The notes: generated by a model not told the origin, from the sequence alone. Numbered from the stretch's first letter, positions 13,311 through 26,859 are shown. The stretch: DNA of 64,000 nucleotides from Sphagnum compactum (GCA_965153455.1 OZ234503.1:9987118-10051117); one strand, 5' to 3'. Program-made: numbers and translations.

Positions 13311-16300
13311 TAATGTTTTTATATGGGACAAAACATGTGATAATGTTGTAGTGTTGTGGTGTTCCCCTTTCATTAGAATTTATCCCATATCTTTTGTCTA
13401 CAACTTCAAACTTGTAAAGTATATAAGTAGGTCAAAGAATGGACTAGATTCATGTCATGCAGTATAAACATAGTGCATGTGCCATGTGGGATGAGTTAAT
13501 CAAAAGGCTTGTCCCCAACAAAATATATAGGATCCTACTTACCTATGTAACCTATGCTAGGTAACCTATTCTACCCTAGCCTAGCTTAAAATAAGTTACC
13601 TATTATAGTTTACCCTAAGATAGATTATAATGAATTAATTATAATATTTAATAACTATAATTATAATATCTAATTATTGTAATTATAATATATCTTTTTG
13701 AACAAATGGAAAAATTGCCACATGTTTTATGGCCATTGGCTTTTTAAATTACCATGTGGTTAAATTTTAATCACTCATCAATGGCACATTTGGGTAGCAT
13801 GCGACTATCCCAAATGTAGTTGCAAATGTAGTCGCAAATTGGGGTTCCACATCGTACTAAAGGACGTCCATGGCAGTGGACGAGAAATTTTGGCCTAGTC
13901 ATAAGGTTTGCAACTACACTTTCAACTTCATGGTCGTGTCATGTCTTTTGCGACTATCTTATAGCACTTGTTTTAGGCAACTAGGCTATTTTTAATCGCT
14001 TGTGTCCATTACAACTACAATTGAGTCGCAAATCTAGATTTTCAAAAAAATTCTAGTGTATTTTTCATGATTGCCTTTTCCAAGTGAGAGTCATGCTTCA
14101 ATAGAAACAATTGTAGCAAAATAAAGTTAAAATTTACAAGGATGTCCACACCACAATGAATGGAATAACTAAGCATGGATGTTTACCCTCACAAGATTCA
14201 CATCACTGCACATCCATCAAGAATGAAAAATTTTCAACCACAAAATCCTTTTCAAGATAATTAGCAAACCAACATAAAAAAGAATTATAAAGGATAAATT
14301 GATGGCCAACATTAAACAATCATTAAGATTTTAAGAGAAAAAATAAAGTTTGCACATGTTGAACTTAAGTTTTCCAATTATGTCTATCAAATGAATTGCC
14401 CACATTCAAGTCCCCCACAAGTTTGATAATATGAAGCAACTAACAAACATTGCTTAAACAAAAAAATAATAATTCAATTATGAATTTTGTACACAAAAAC
14501 AACCAACCAACAAAAAATGCAATTGTTGTTTTGTCATCTTCATAATTCATCAATCTAAAAATGAAATGAAATAACCTACTAGCCAAAATGTGGATAATAT
14601 CAACCAATAGCCATTGAGAATTGGCAACCTTTGATAATTCGACATTTAATTTTCACCATAAACCCTAATCATGTTCACAAATGCACAAAAAATTCATTAT
14701 AAATGATTGTTGCTAGAACTTATAACATTTACAAAAAGGGCCTTAAGTCCTCCCAATTGTTGGAAATGTTGGCCAGATGCTTGAACATAACATTTTTTCA
14801 TTTTCAATTTTTTTTTCCACTTCATTTTTTTTTTTTGGTAGTAGTAGATTGTTCCTCCATCACATTTCATATTCCCAATTCAAATATTTTAAACTTGATT
14901 GATGATTATTCTTCTTTTGATGATTTTCATTTGCTTTTGACACCAAAATTCAAATCAAATTACAAGAGTTCGAGAAGTGTCATATCACATGTCACCACAC
15001 GAAGGTTGATCGTATTTTCACAAGTCATGGATAACAACATCCCTTCTTAGTTTTTTTCATGACAATCCTTCAAGTTGTTGTCATGTAACAAATACCTTTG
15101 ACCAAGGGTGGATAATTATTTGTTAGGGCAAAAACATGGTAAAGTAAACCAGAGAATTACCTTGTAACATAAATGGAAAGTGGCCATCAAGTAGGGCTTG
15201 GTATATTGAATTTAAAAATATTATTTACTTTATATGAAGTTCTTTGACTTTGCTACAATTATATTTTAAAATCCCATGTTTAAAATAATTATATATATAT
15301 TCATCAAAATTCAAGTAGCTGTCACAACCTACAAAGTACATTAAAATTCACGCACATGTCAATCAAATATTGGAACTATTTTATTTTTAAATTAATGGCA
15401 TGCTAAATATACTTATGGATTTAAAAAAAATTCATATCAGAATCAAAATATATTTACTGTTTAATGTAGAAGTAGGAATGAACACAATATTAAATTGTTA
15501 GTTTCATTCCTACTTGTTCCTTACTTTTATTGTACTAAATTTTTTCAAATTTTGTATTCAACCCATCAAAACTCGATAAATTTTTTTGAATCTATTTTTT
15601 AATGTTTATGTTGAGATTTTGTCATATTTAAAATCTGGATTTGGGCATATGTACTTTTTGATTCACTTTACCATGCATGGACCCGCCATCACAAGGGTTT
15701 AATGCAAACTTGACTTAGACCATATTAAAAAAAACTTATTTTTTTTGGCTTTACTACTATTACCATGCTAACATCCATTTATTAGAACTTTGTAGCAAGA
15801 AAAAATACATGCAACCATTTACATCCTATTAAAAAGATAGGGTTTACAAATTGTACTTTAATCTTTAATTTTTAAAGTTTTTATATCTTTTTGAATTGGT
15901 ACATAGACACCCATTTTTACATATTGTGCAATCTTGAACAAACTTTATCTCCCTCATAAATCACAAGCTTAAATTGTGTTGTACAAGATAAACACGAGCC
16001 ACAAGCTTCCATGTTAAAAGTGGTTAGGAAGAAAGAAATTAAGGCAAGTTTTCAAACAAAACAAAAAAAATTGTTGCATGGGTGGGTTGTTGCAATAAAA
16101 ACTCAAAATATTCTACTTCAAAAAATTTGCAGTTGAACATGAAGAAAAAGAAGGGGGTGTGTTGTTCTTTTGATCCTAGTCGAATCACAATTGAAACCAC
16201 AATATAGCCACAAGCTTGTTGCATCCTCCTTGCCTTACCATTTTTCGTGTGAAAATGATAAATGGATGATGACCATAATTGTCATAATGACAACGAATAA

Positions 16301-16885
16301 TGAACCTTATACTTGTTTCTCTTAAATCAAATTTCATTATCATCATCATTGGAATTAATAATTTATGGTAAAAAAATTAAAAATTGCATTCATATTGTGT
16401 TATTAATGTTCAAAAAATAGATTCAAAATTTAAAATACGTGGATCAATGTATTTTCTAACAATTATGTATTCTTATATAAATCATCTTTCCACATAACAA
16501 TATATGAAATACCATATGTATGCCCATATTTAATATATATGCATGAATGCATATTTCAATTATCAATATTTGAACATAACATTTGAATCATGAAACATAG
16601 TTGACTTTGAAAAGCCTTCTTGGCTTTCATTTGTCAATTTGATTTTAATCTTTACAATTTTATTTTTTGAATTGATGCACCATCTTTTGAAGGTGTTTCA
16701 ATTTAATGTGAATTCAAGGGGTTTTAAAAAAAACTTTGAATCATTATTTTTGGTTATATAAATATTTGATAATTAAATTAATGTAAAATTTCACCTTTTT
16801 TTATCATTTGTGGCAATTAGTAGTGAAGAACAAATAAAACATATCATTTGCATACTTAAAGGTCAAGCTAAATTGTATTTGACCC
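13311..16885. other. AT-rich intergenic DNA
   Basis: No gene is recognised. At 13800-14040 the short words tagttgcaa, gtcgcaaa and gcgactat recur in both orientations, and similar words appear at 11600-11760, so a decayed dispersed element is possible. A short perfect hairpin lies at 15470-15515. Confidence 0.5.
15470..15515. repeat. short hairpin, 13-bp perfect arms
   Basis: The arm aagtaggaatgaa (15470-15482) is perfectly inverted at 15503-15515, with a loop of about 20 bases. It lies in AT-rich DNA away from any gene. Confidence 0.6.
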
Positions 16886-16889
16886 AAAT

Positions 16890-17790
16890 TTAACACAAAC
16901 ATATTTGAAATGAAATCATCTTTGATTGATTGGTTGTGTAGTGATATGCGTCTTGTGTAATTGAATGTGCATCAAATGCAATGGGACAACACACATGTGT
17001 TGTTGTGATCATGTGAAATACCATCCCACCGTTTTCATTGGAATAACAATTTAGTTTAAGATAGGGCTTGAGGTTGGATTGTAAAGAATTGTTGATTTTG
17101 CAATGGAATAGATTATTGAGAAAATCACAAGGTGGATCATTTACAAGGTTCAAACCTGAAAGAATATTGCGAAAAAAAGAGAGGAAGGTGATACCTCCAA
17201 AAAATCCAAAAGATATTTGCTTATGGTGTAACACCCCTTCTTGAAATGGAAAACCCTAATATGTCTTGGAGGTCAAATTCTCCTTTAAGATGTGCCATCT
17301 AAATACACCAATAAAGTGAAGCTAGTTCTAGTGAAATGGAACTAGAGAATTCCTCCATGTTTTGTTGTTGTAGTGCATTAAAAAAGTGATCACTCATGAA
17401 AATGGAAGGAAGAACCTTTACCTCACAAGGTAAAGAGACCCTACTAAAAGTCAAGCTTTGTTGGCTCTCTTTGTAAGGGAAAGACTTTGTTGGAACAATA
17501 TAATATGGTTTTACATTTGGTCTCACATATTGAAAAAGGCTCACATTTCAAGTGAAGTTCATTTTCTCCGAACTTCCATCCAACATTTCCTATTACAATT
17601 GTTGCTGGTTTGAATTTCACACAAATGGGTATTATAATAGCCATTAAGTGATATGCCAGTTGTGGACTTAGGTTTTTGCCAAGTGGCTGTAGCAAAACTC
17701 CCCACCCACGTCTCCTCGACATGTTTCCCTGTGAGAATCATTTCAAAAACAATCGAAACATGACCGACCACACCTCTGAAAGGCAGCAAT
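16890..17790 (-). pseudogene. run of minus-strand open pieces, unrecognised
   Basis: Consecutive minus-strand open pieces (17789-17559, 17722-17444, 17544-17299, 17234-16890) cover about 900 bp in changing frames, with Cys- and Asn-containing, coding-like composition. This is the pattern of a decayed coding region. I could not match it to a family, and chance open frames remain possible. Confidence 0.2.
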
Positions 17791-17869
17791 CTTCCTACAT
17801 TACAAAAGTCAAGGTTGTGAACCTCTTGTTCCTAAGAGGAAGTCATCACAGAAACAACCTAAAGGAAGT

Positions 17870-17945
17870 GGTACCTGGTATTGGGTAGGTGGGTGGGAAG
17901 GTAGATAGTGAGTGGATAGGTAGCTGGGTTGGTGGGTGGGTAGGG
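17870..17945. repeat. GGTGG/GGTAGG low-complexity tract
   Basis: Imperfect repeats of gtgggtgg and ggtaggtag, similar in motif to the 12.1-13.3 kb field and to tracts at 39.7 and 56.7 kb. Confidence 0.6.
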
Positions 17946-19562
17946 ACATCATAACCCTCACTGGGCTATGCTATTAGGGCTCATCATAAGTAGTCACTAT
18001 TGGCTTCAATCAGCAAAGGGTAAGTAAGTAATAAGATTTTTTTTTTGTGTGTTTTCCTTTTTCCATTTCATGCTTCTTGGATGGGTTTCTCTTTGCAAAT
18101 GAAGTATTATGTCAGGATTGATCAATTAAGAGTCAAGAAATGGAAGTGTAAATCTTATATGGTAGGTCCATTTGCAACCCATTGCTAGGAATTTAGCATA
18201 GATCTGTTTTCTTAAGTTGCTATGCAATTTGTACTAAGCAGAAAAGCTCTTTGTTTGAAGATTTGAATTTGACCTAATTTTGTATTGTAATGTGTTTGCA
18301 TGTGTTTTTGTTTTCTGGGCTACCTCACCCATTAGCTGCTGCTGCTGCTGCTGATTGTTTTGGTTGTTGATCTGAGTTGTTGGGTTTTTGTTTGGTGAAT
18401 GGGGGTTTTTTGTTTCTTTTTTCTCTTGGGTGGCTTTTTTTTCCTTTGTTTGTGATTTACTTCTTTGCAATTTTGTTTTAGGGCATTTTTTCAGCACAAG
18501 AGAGAAATTTGGAAGAAAGAATGTGGAGAAGTGTTGTTGGTGAAAGGGAAAGAAACAATTTTTTTGAGGTTTGCTCATCTTCCTCCATCTTTTTATCCGC
18601 AAATTTACAATTTAGGTTTTGAGGTCTGTAAATTTTCCACATGATGTGATGTTTGAGATTCTTGGTAAGTCTAAGCTTCCAATTGCCTGGTCTCGAATGT
18701 CTGGATTTAGTCAATTTCTGAAGTCCATTTCTGCTACTCTTAATTCTGTTGTTTGTTGCTGGTACTGTGCTTTAAAAAAATGGATCAAATAGGGTAGTAG
18801 TCAATGCCTGATCCATCCATCTTTAGTAGGCTGCAATCATCAAGGTGTTGCACAATCTGCACAAATTGAAGTTCTCATTTGTTAGTTTGCTAAATGTGTG
18901 CAGTTTTTTTTAAGGGTTTAATGGAAGCTCTCTTATTCTGTAAGTTTGCTGAATGGGTGTGCAATTTTAGGGTTTAATGCATGTACCAACTCATGCTCTC
19001 CATCCTCTTGCAGGTCACCAAAATCTTTCATACTTGTGCAGGTGTTGGGTGATGGTGTTGTCAGGTCTTGGTCACTCATGTTGGCTCCACCAGACATTCT
19101 TGTGAAATTTCTGAAGGAAATTTTTTACATAAGGTCTCCTCCCTCAGCCAGGTGGAGAATTGTGAAGTATCATCCACTGGGTCTCACAACTTTGCATCAC
19201 TATAAACACAGCAAATCTACAACAGAGAAAACCTCATAAAGGAGGAGGCAAGATCTAGGGTTTTTTCGGGTTCTCTGGCGAAGAATTGATTGGCAATCCT
19301 CATACAAAGACATACTAGCTGCAATCAGGTCACAGTGGAATAATGGAAAACTCAGAGTCTATGGTAGACCCAAATCCAACATCTGTATGCTGTTGGTGAG
19401 AGAAGACCTTCTGAGGAGGCACAATATTCAGCTGGCTATTGGCGTCTATTCAGAGATTAGTCAGATCTTCTTCAGAATTTTTTCTGTCCTTGATCAGGCA
19501 AGGCAAGTGCAACTGTGAGAAACAAACTAGTCAAGAATCGAGAGGTTTTAAGAAACTGGCAA
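17946..19562 (+). promoter_or_regulatory. upstream and probable leader region of the DUF726/TMCO4 gene
   Basis: This is the DNA just 5' of the start codon, less AT-rich than the flanks. It has a (CTG)6 run at 18336-18353. A frame open from about 19232 to a TGA at 19516-19518 ends just before the start codon in a different frame and lacks an early ATG. Leader exons are plausible but cannot be placed; an in-frame TGA at 19491 blocks upstream extension of the main frame within unspliced sequence. Confidence 0.4.
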
Positions 19563-22500
19563 ATGGCAGAGCTTGATAGTGTTCATCGGTATGCTGCTGG
19601 TGGGCTGTTTGCCTTAGCCCTCAGTCAGGCGCAAATTCAACAGCATTCTTTACCTGGGTTTGGTTTCCCACCTGTTCTTGACCCGGCAGATGGACATTCT
19701 TCTTTGTTGTCTCTAGCTGGAGATGGCATTCTCCCATGGAGCTGTGAACAGAGTGGTCTCCTCCGCCACATCTTTAGGTCAGAAATATGCCACCCAGTTG
19801 TGTGTCCATCCAAGAGATGTCTTGTCCCTGCTGTCTTTTTCCACCTGATTTGATTGTCTCCTTATAAAACAGATCATGAAACTGAATTTGATACAGATAT
19901 GTGAATTTGGGATCGCGGAAGCAAATGGTGACTACGATATTGGTTTGCTTGACTGATGTTGTGTCACAAGATGAGCCGGAAAGTGCTTAGAATGGTGTTC
20001 TTGGATGGTGCAGATATTTGGGTATTGATGAGAAGGCATGGGTGGGGCTTGAATATACATCTCTGTCACCTGATGCCATGCACCACATTGAAGCTGTAAT
20101 TCACTATCCCTCTGTTCTTCACATATTCCTTGCTTTCTTGTAGCTGAGCTCTGGCATCTTTCTATTGTTGTGGTGGGGCTTCTTAGAGCAGCTCCACTGG
20201 TGCTCAGTATGTGACCCTGCAAAAATATTTCTCACATCCAAGATTAGGTGTTTACTTTTTTTCCAACCCCACCCATAAAACTAAAACTGGGACTGCAAAC
20301 ATGTGGGAGATTACTAATAGCAACCCACCTGGACCAATCAAACTATCTAGCCAGTCAATAATGGGTGCTAGGCTTTGCTGTGCCTTTTACCAGCCTTAGC
20401 ATCCCTTGGAAAAATTCTGGGTCAAAACTATTTTGCTGAGCCAAACTGGCATGTCTGACTTTTCTTCATCCAATTTTCTTTTGCTGGGCCACATACTGAG
20501 CACTGCTGGAGCTGCTCTTAGCAGTAGTTAATCTAGACCTATGACAGTGTGCCTGTCACACATCATCATGCACATCATTGCTATAGATATTTTCTAAATT
20601 AGGTTCGTTGCTTCTGAGCAATAATATGTGTCTCTGGAAAGCCCAGATTGAATGTGAAGAACAAAAATATATTCTGACATCATGTGCTTAACAACATAAT
20701 TCAAATTTCTGTGCCTGCAGTTTCTGAGGATTTTGTCAGAAGATGATGCCGAGTCTTCTTCCAGATCAACTATGGATGCTGAACTGTCCTTAGCAAATGC
20801 AGTCGATGCCATGGTTCAGAGCGTTCAAGACAAGCAAGGCATATCACATAATCACTCATAAAGATAGAAGATTGATACATTGTTGTGTCTACTTTTTTTT
20901 TTTGGCACTTTGTGAAGTTCATTTCTCTTACCAGGGGGACAAATAAGTGACAACAATATACACTCTTCAAACCTGTTTTTTGTCTTACCATCGGATAGTA
21001 AGGAACATGGCCAGTGTGAACTATTGTCTATTGTCTATGACTCTGAACCCTAAACCCTATTTTGCAGATCTCACTTCAGACACAATGTCTGTTAATCATA
21101 GTCAATACAATGAGCCCAAACTGCTGAGCTTTGCAGCTGCAAACCAAGCTAGTGAATTGTGAACTCGGGTTGTTGTTTCCTCTTGATGGGGGACCTAGAG
21201 ACTTTCTAGAAGTGTATATATATACTTCTCACATTTGGGAGAAATTTCTGAACCGAATGATGGGTTTTCGCATCCTCAGGATATCCAGACACAAATGATT
21301 CACAGACACACCCGGTTGGCAGAGTCTTTCAAAGTAACAGACAGGAGAGCTGGGGCTTTACTGCAACCGCCAAATCACTGACAACCCCCCGGAAGGTGGC
21401 TGTGCTTTACACACTCCTGGCAGGGTGTGTGGCAGACAGTCCAGCTGAGAAGGCTGGGAAGTCAGCAATGAAGGCCGGCTATGATGCTCGCCAACGTTCT
21501 GCACTCCGCTTGCTTGCACTCTGGCTTGACGTTGATTGGTCTAAAATGGTAAAACCACATCTATACGCTTGTAAACTCTGGTTGGAAGCTTAAGGGACAC
21601 TAACTAGTACATATATCAAAGTGGAGGAGGATGCCAGAAATTCTCAAAAATTCAAAACTAAAAAAAACAGTGGATTCAGTGAGTGGGTATGAAAAAGGAT
21701 GAAGTGGTTAAAAGAGTTGGGGTTTTAGCTCAGTTATGAAGAGGTGGGAACATTGTTGTTTGATTCAGGCAGCAATGGAGCTGATGGTAGCATACATGGC
21801 TATGGCTGCACAAAAAGAAAGGGAGCAAAAGCATGTGGACGATGAGGAGGTGGCACAAAGCCGGTGGTCACAGTGGAGGAGAGGAGGCCTTATTGGTGCA
21901 GCTGCTTTGACAGGCGGTGCCATTTTAGCAATCACTGGGGGTAGTAGACACATGATCACCACTTTGCCTTTCTTGTTCTTTTTGTGTTCAATGGCTCTCT
22001 AGATGTTTTGTGAGATTGCAACCAGGCCATAGGTTGCACCCATTTTCATTGGCAATTGAGCTCTCATGATTGTTGACAAGGCTAGAGACATCTGTTTCAT
22101 TGGGTGGCCAGGATTTCTGTTGTCTGTTGCCATAGTACTATTCAGTCTTGTAGCCTGTGTGGTGGGTGCAACCTCTGTTTTGGTAACTGGCGAGTGGTAT
22201 TCCTTTGAGGTTTTGTGGGTTTGGGGCTACAAGTGTGTAACTTGCTGACAGGTTTTTTTGTGACTCTTCTGGAATGGGATGACAGGTCTGGCAGCACCTG
22301 CAATAGCAGCAGGTATGGCAGCTTTAGGAGCAGCAGTGCCAGTTCTAGGAGCCAGTGGCCTAACTGCAGCTGCTGCAGTGGCTGGTTCAGCGATGGGTTC
22401 AGTTGCTGTTGCAGCATCCTTTGGTGGTAAAACATTCTGGCACTCTTTTTATGTGCTGCATCCTCTTAGACAATGTGCTCTTTTCACACAATTGCATATC

Positions 22501-25500
22501 AGTTGCACAAATGATTGGAGATGAATCTCATAGCTCTAGATTCATTTGACCAGTTTTGAAGAATGTGGATTCTTGTGCTGGAATTTACTGCTCTTGATCA
22601 TCCAGCACATTGCATAGTGTATTTTTTGATGATGATGTTTTGTTGTTGAACAGCGGCTGGAGCTGGCCTCACAGGAATCAAAATGGCCCGAAGAACTAGT
22701 GGTGTTGATGAGTTTCAGTTTGAAGTACTTGGAGAAAACCATCAACAAGGGGTCTGTGTTTCCCTCTCTCTCCTCTTTCTGTGTTGTCTTCCAGTTCTCT
22801 GAGACTGATTTGACATCCATTGAATTCTTCTCATCTTCTTGCTCTTGGCTAAAACCTACACTGTCCAAACGGGGTGTTGGATCTAGACCATAAGGCTATC
22901 ACAAACCAACTCTTATGAGTAGTCTTATTGCTGCTCTATTTGTGAAGGACACAGGATCAGTCTATAGTCGGAACAGCAGGTCAAGCAAAGTCTTATGAGC
23001 AATCTCTTGTGTTATATGTAGCCAAATCTTATGGAGAGAAACAGTGATATCAAGCTTTTAAGATTTAGGGTTTGGGGTTTATTGCTGCACCATTCTTTAG
23101 GAACTTTTGGATTCTCAAGCATTGGCCAGAAATACGAGACCTCCTGTTGGTCTGAATTGTAGAGAGACCATGACTCCACTGCTTCCTAGATTTGATTAAG
23201 TTTTCTGAATGCTTGTGCAGCGATTAGCTGTGGAGATTGTGGTGTCGGGCATGATTTTCAATCCTGAAGATTTTAAGAAGCCGTGGGAAGCACCTGATGC
23301 TGATTTGGAGAGGTACCTACTTTCTTGTAGTAAAAACCCTTCATAACAACCTTTGTCTCAGCAGCCTAGCTGAAATTCTTGTGTCACAATTTTTTTAAAG
23401 TATCTCGAAACACCTTGAACCAGTCTGCTAAGTATCTAGGGTTTAGGGTTTAAACCCTAAAACTGTAAACTGTAAAACTTTCCCTCAAAGCCCATATCTA
23501 GTGCAAATACCTGATCTTGGAGGTTTTGAGTTGGACAAGAAGCATCTAATAAAAACAGTGTCTAACCGAGTACATTAGTGGCATACAGGTATGCACTGCG
23601 GTGGGAGACAGAGAACATACTTGCTGTCAGCACTGCAATACAAGACTGGCTTACTTCTAGTATGATTTTCTTTCCTGTTAATTACTACCACCCTTGGGTG
23701 TATGGTATAACAATGGCGAAACTGTACAGAAGATGGGGTCTGACTTAGTATGACTTCTTTCCTGTTCTTCCAAATTGCTCAAACTGGGAAGCCTTTTTGT
23801 TGAGATTTATTGTTGGTTTGGATTCCTGCAGCTGCTGCTTCACAACTAATAAAGCGGGGAGCAATGCTTACAGTGCTAGGTGGGCTCATGACGGCCCTTG
23901 CATGGCCTGCAACATTGCTCAGTGCCACTGATTTCATAGACAGCAAATGGGCTATTGCTGTTGACAGGTACTGAACCCCATCTCTCTCTCTCGTGTGCCC
24001 TACCCCTCCTCACACACCCATCTCTGTGTCTTTCCTCCAATGGCATATATCTTAGATAACCTTTCATTGGTTCTAGAAGTTTTGGGTTTTGTAAGATTTT
24101 TTTTTTGGGGTAATCTGTCAGCTCTTTGTTAAGCTACCGAATTGGGAGTTTGAACAGAAGGAATGTGCTTTAGTCATGGAGCCAAAAACAGTTTTATTAT
24201 GTGACATTGCCAGATCCTGACAGAAAGACATTTGCTTTTGAGTTTGACAGATCTGATAAAGCTGGTAAACTACTTGCCATGATTTTACTCAAAGGTGGTC
24301 AAGGCAACCGGTATTTCTTCATAAACCTTTCTTCATATATGAATCAGTGTTGGGTTATCCTCTTTCTTGCAAATTTGAACCAAATGGGTATGAAGTTCTT
24401 CTGAGTTTTAAGGAAAGAGTACTAGTGGCCACTTTCCTTAAAATGGCACTTTTGTTTTGGGTTTTATGCAAGAAATTGGGGATCTAGACATGTGTGCTGA
24501 AAAAATGGCAATTTGTGTCTGCTGAATCCTTGTTCTGAGAGTGTCTTTCTTCTGTGTGGCAGACCCGTGACACTAATGGGTTATTCTCTGGGTGCTCGAG
24601 TAATATTCTCGTGCTTGGAGGAATTATCAAGGAAGGGAGATCCTGGTATTTATTCTGTTTTCATTGTTTTTATTTTATTTTTCCTGGTGGACCCATTTCC
24701 TCATATGATCATAGTTATTATGTTTCCTGAGGCTTAAGCTATCTGGCTGACAATTGTGGGGACTTGACAGGTGCCATTGTAGAGCGTGTAGTGCTTCTTG
24801 GAGCTCCAATTACACTGGACAAAGGACGCTGGGAAATGGCTCGCAAGGTACCTATGTTGACCAGGTAGAATTGTTGTTGAGAACATGAGTACCACATTGT
24901 GAAAAGGGGTGGCTTTAACTGCATTTTATTGTTGACATTTGGTGCAACAGGTAGTGGCAGGTCGGTTTGTTAATGTATTTTCTTCAAATGACTGGATATT
25001 GGGAGTAGTTTACCGAGCTACGTAAGCCCCTTTACTTGCCCAGCAGTCTTTTGCTTGTGTCCTATGGAAGTAATTTTTTTACCTTTGGAGTTTTGTGCAT
25101 TTTGAGTGTGACTTGTCTTCTGAAAGTGAGCTGTGCTTCATGTTTCAATGATTGCAGTTTTCTTACACAAGGCCTGGCAGGCCTACAAGTGGTGGATATT
25201 CCTGGGATAGAGAATGTATGTGCTCTAAACCCATAGAAATCAGTGCTTGAGCCTATTTCCCATTTTTACTTGCACAGTTGAATGTAGATCCAGTTCTTTC
25301 AACCAGGATCAAGTGTACTGGTTTTCAAGCTATTGTGGTAACCAGGAGGTTCTTGTTTGTTCAGAAAAGTAGATAGATTGCCCTGGGAACAAAAGCATGC
25401 ACAGATGCTTACCTGAGTTGTGATGTAGATTCATTCTGACTAGCAATGCTGCTGTGTTGTTGGTAGGTGGATGTATCAGAGCTGGTGGATGGGCATTCTG

Positions 25501-25610
25501 CCTACCTGACTAAATTGGGAGAAATTTTGCAGGGGATAGAGATTGATAGTTTCTATGCAAACCACTCTTCCAAACTGTACAGATCCCCATCATTTTCAGG
25601 CCATTCTTGA
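19563..25610 (+). CDS. DUF726/TMCO4-type alpha/beta-hydrolase-fold membrane protein, complete, 17 exons, 656 residues
   Basis: Exons: 19563-19777, 20014-20095, 20721-20838, 21068-21151, 21280-21548, 21769-21940, 22286-22426, 22654-22751, 23221-23312, 23589-23659, 23832-23967, 24251-24310, 24563-24645, 24771-24847, 24951-25021, 25158-25215, 25467-25610. All phases match and total 1971 bp. The start is the first ATG in the open frame, and MAELDSVHRYAAGGLFALAL fits the family N-terminus. Residues about 295-370 are Gly/Ala-rich hydrophobic (SRWSQWRRGGLIGAA onward), probably membrane-inserting. A second hydrophobic stretch lies near 458-480. The nucleophile elbow is G-Y-S-L-G (Ser521); D580 (SSNDW) and H619 (DGHSAYL) are my candidates for the rest of the triad. 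Plant homologs are of similar length. The family includes human TMCO4 and yeast Mil1; the substrate is unknown. All introns are GT-AG except intron 3, which fits only a GC donor. Confidence 0.93.
20186..20517. mobile_element. Harbinger/Tourist-like MITE in intron 2 of the DUF726/TMCO4 gene
   Basis: The ends are gagcagctcc at 20186 and ggagctgctc at 20517. The inverted similarity continues imperfectly for about 40 bp per side (the left gtgctcagtatgtg matches the right cacatactgagcac). Both sides are flanked by TTA (20183-20185 and 20518-20520), the 3-bp target duplication expected for PIF/Harbinger-type insertions. The 332-bp interior has no coding frame, so it is non-autonomous. Confidence 0.88.
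23443..23460. repeat. palindromic telobox in intron 9
   Basis: An 18-bp perfect palindrome, ttagggttt then aaaccctaa, is made of two opposed plant telomere-type motifs. It lies inside intron 9 of the DUF726/TMCO4 gene. Confidence 0.8.
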
Positions 25611-26855
25611 TTCATGCTTTTATTGCGGCTTTTCTGGATGTACAGTTTCCTCATTCTGAGTGAGCTATAAAGATCACATAGTTTTTCAAATCTCAGACTC
25701 GAGTAGTATTTAGCATCTACAAGCATTCTGAAGGTGGCTTTCAATTATGTGAGCTTCAACTGTTGGTGGAGGTGTTCAAACTGATTAGTGCATGCATCCA
25801 TGAGAGTTAGCTACCACAAGACACTGAACTTCACCTGGACAAAGTCAATCCATTGCTGATAGATCTAGTGCATGTCTGCTTCTGCTGTGGAAGTAAAGTT
25901 GTTGTCCACTCTGTGCTTCATGCACAGAGCAAGGAATGAACTCGTTTAAACTGCAATTCTATGGTGGGTTTACCTACCTATTGTGTATTAGAACTCAAAG
26001 TGTGACAATCTTCCAGACCCATGTAATCTTGAGATCCTTATGAACACCCAGATAAAAGTTGGCAACTAAGTAAACAAACTATTTCCACAAAGGTCACAAA
26101 GCAAGCAACACCCTATGAACAATCAGGAATTTTTAAAACTATAGTTTTATGGCAAGATGAAGAATGTGAAGTTGTGATGCAATTAGGTACCAAAAAGTGC
26201 AATGTGTGTGCAATGTCTATAGTGCAATTTTGCTATTGTGGTTCATCTTCGCTTGTGAATGGGTTGCAACAACCTTTTGCTGTCATGGTTGTGGGTATTA
26301 ATGACATGGACATATGTAACATCTACTACCACAATTTTGCAATCATGATTCAGCTCATCTTGTGAAATGGGTTGTAACAACAACCTTCTATTTTCATGGT
26401 TGTGGAAATTGATGAAATGGAGGCATATAGACAAAAACCCACACAGACACAACCATTGAACACATTCATTGGTCCAACAAGCTACCTTATTGATTTTATT
26501 GAAATATCAGAAATATACTAGTATGTGATGACCTTCTTGCACAACTTGTTTCAAGTAAGAATGACATTATCTTCTTGCCATTGTCATGGTTGGACATAAC
26601 CATATTTACACTACATGCCATGTCTAGGTGTTTAAGTGCGTAAACCAATATCCAACAAACCCCTTCACTCTTGACTACCAATAATTAAAGTTATACATAT
26701 CATTTAAGCTACATATGCCATATAAGTTTCTTTTCTCATTTTCACACTTCTTTTCAAAACCCATCTCCTTCTCAAAATGGCTAATGTTAGAGAACCTTCA
26801 TTCACTAGTATTTATTAACCTGTCATAGATTGAATTTATAGCCTATGGGAATCTT
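25611..26855. other. 3' flank of the DUF726/TMCO4 gene and intergenic DNA
   Basis: The 3' UTR presumably occupies the first few hundred bases, but no canonical AATAAA fixes its end. At 26220-26410 two diverged copies of a motif around caattttgc-attgtggttca and gggttg-caacaacctt are visible, separated by about 115 bp. No gene is seen. Confidence 0.45.
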
Positions 26856-26859
26856 TTTG

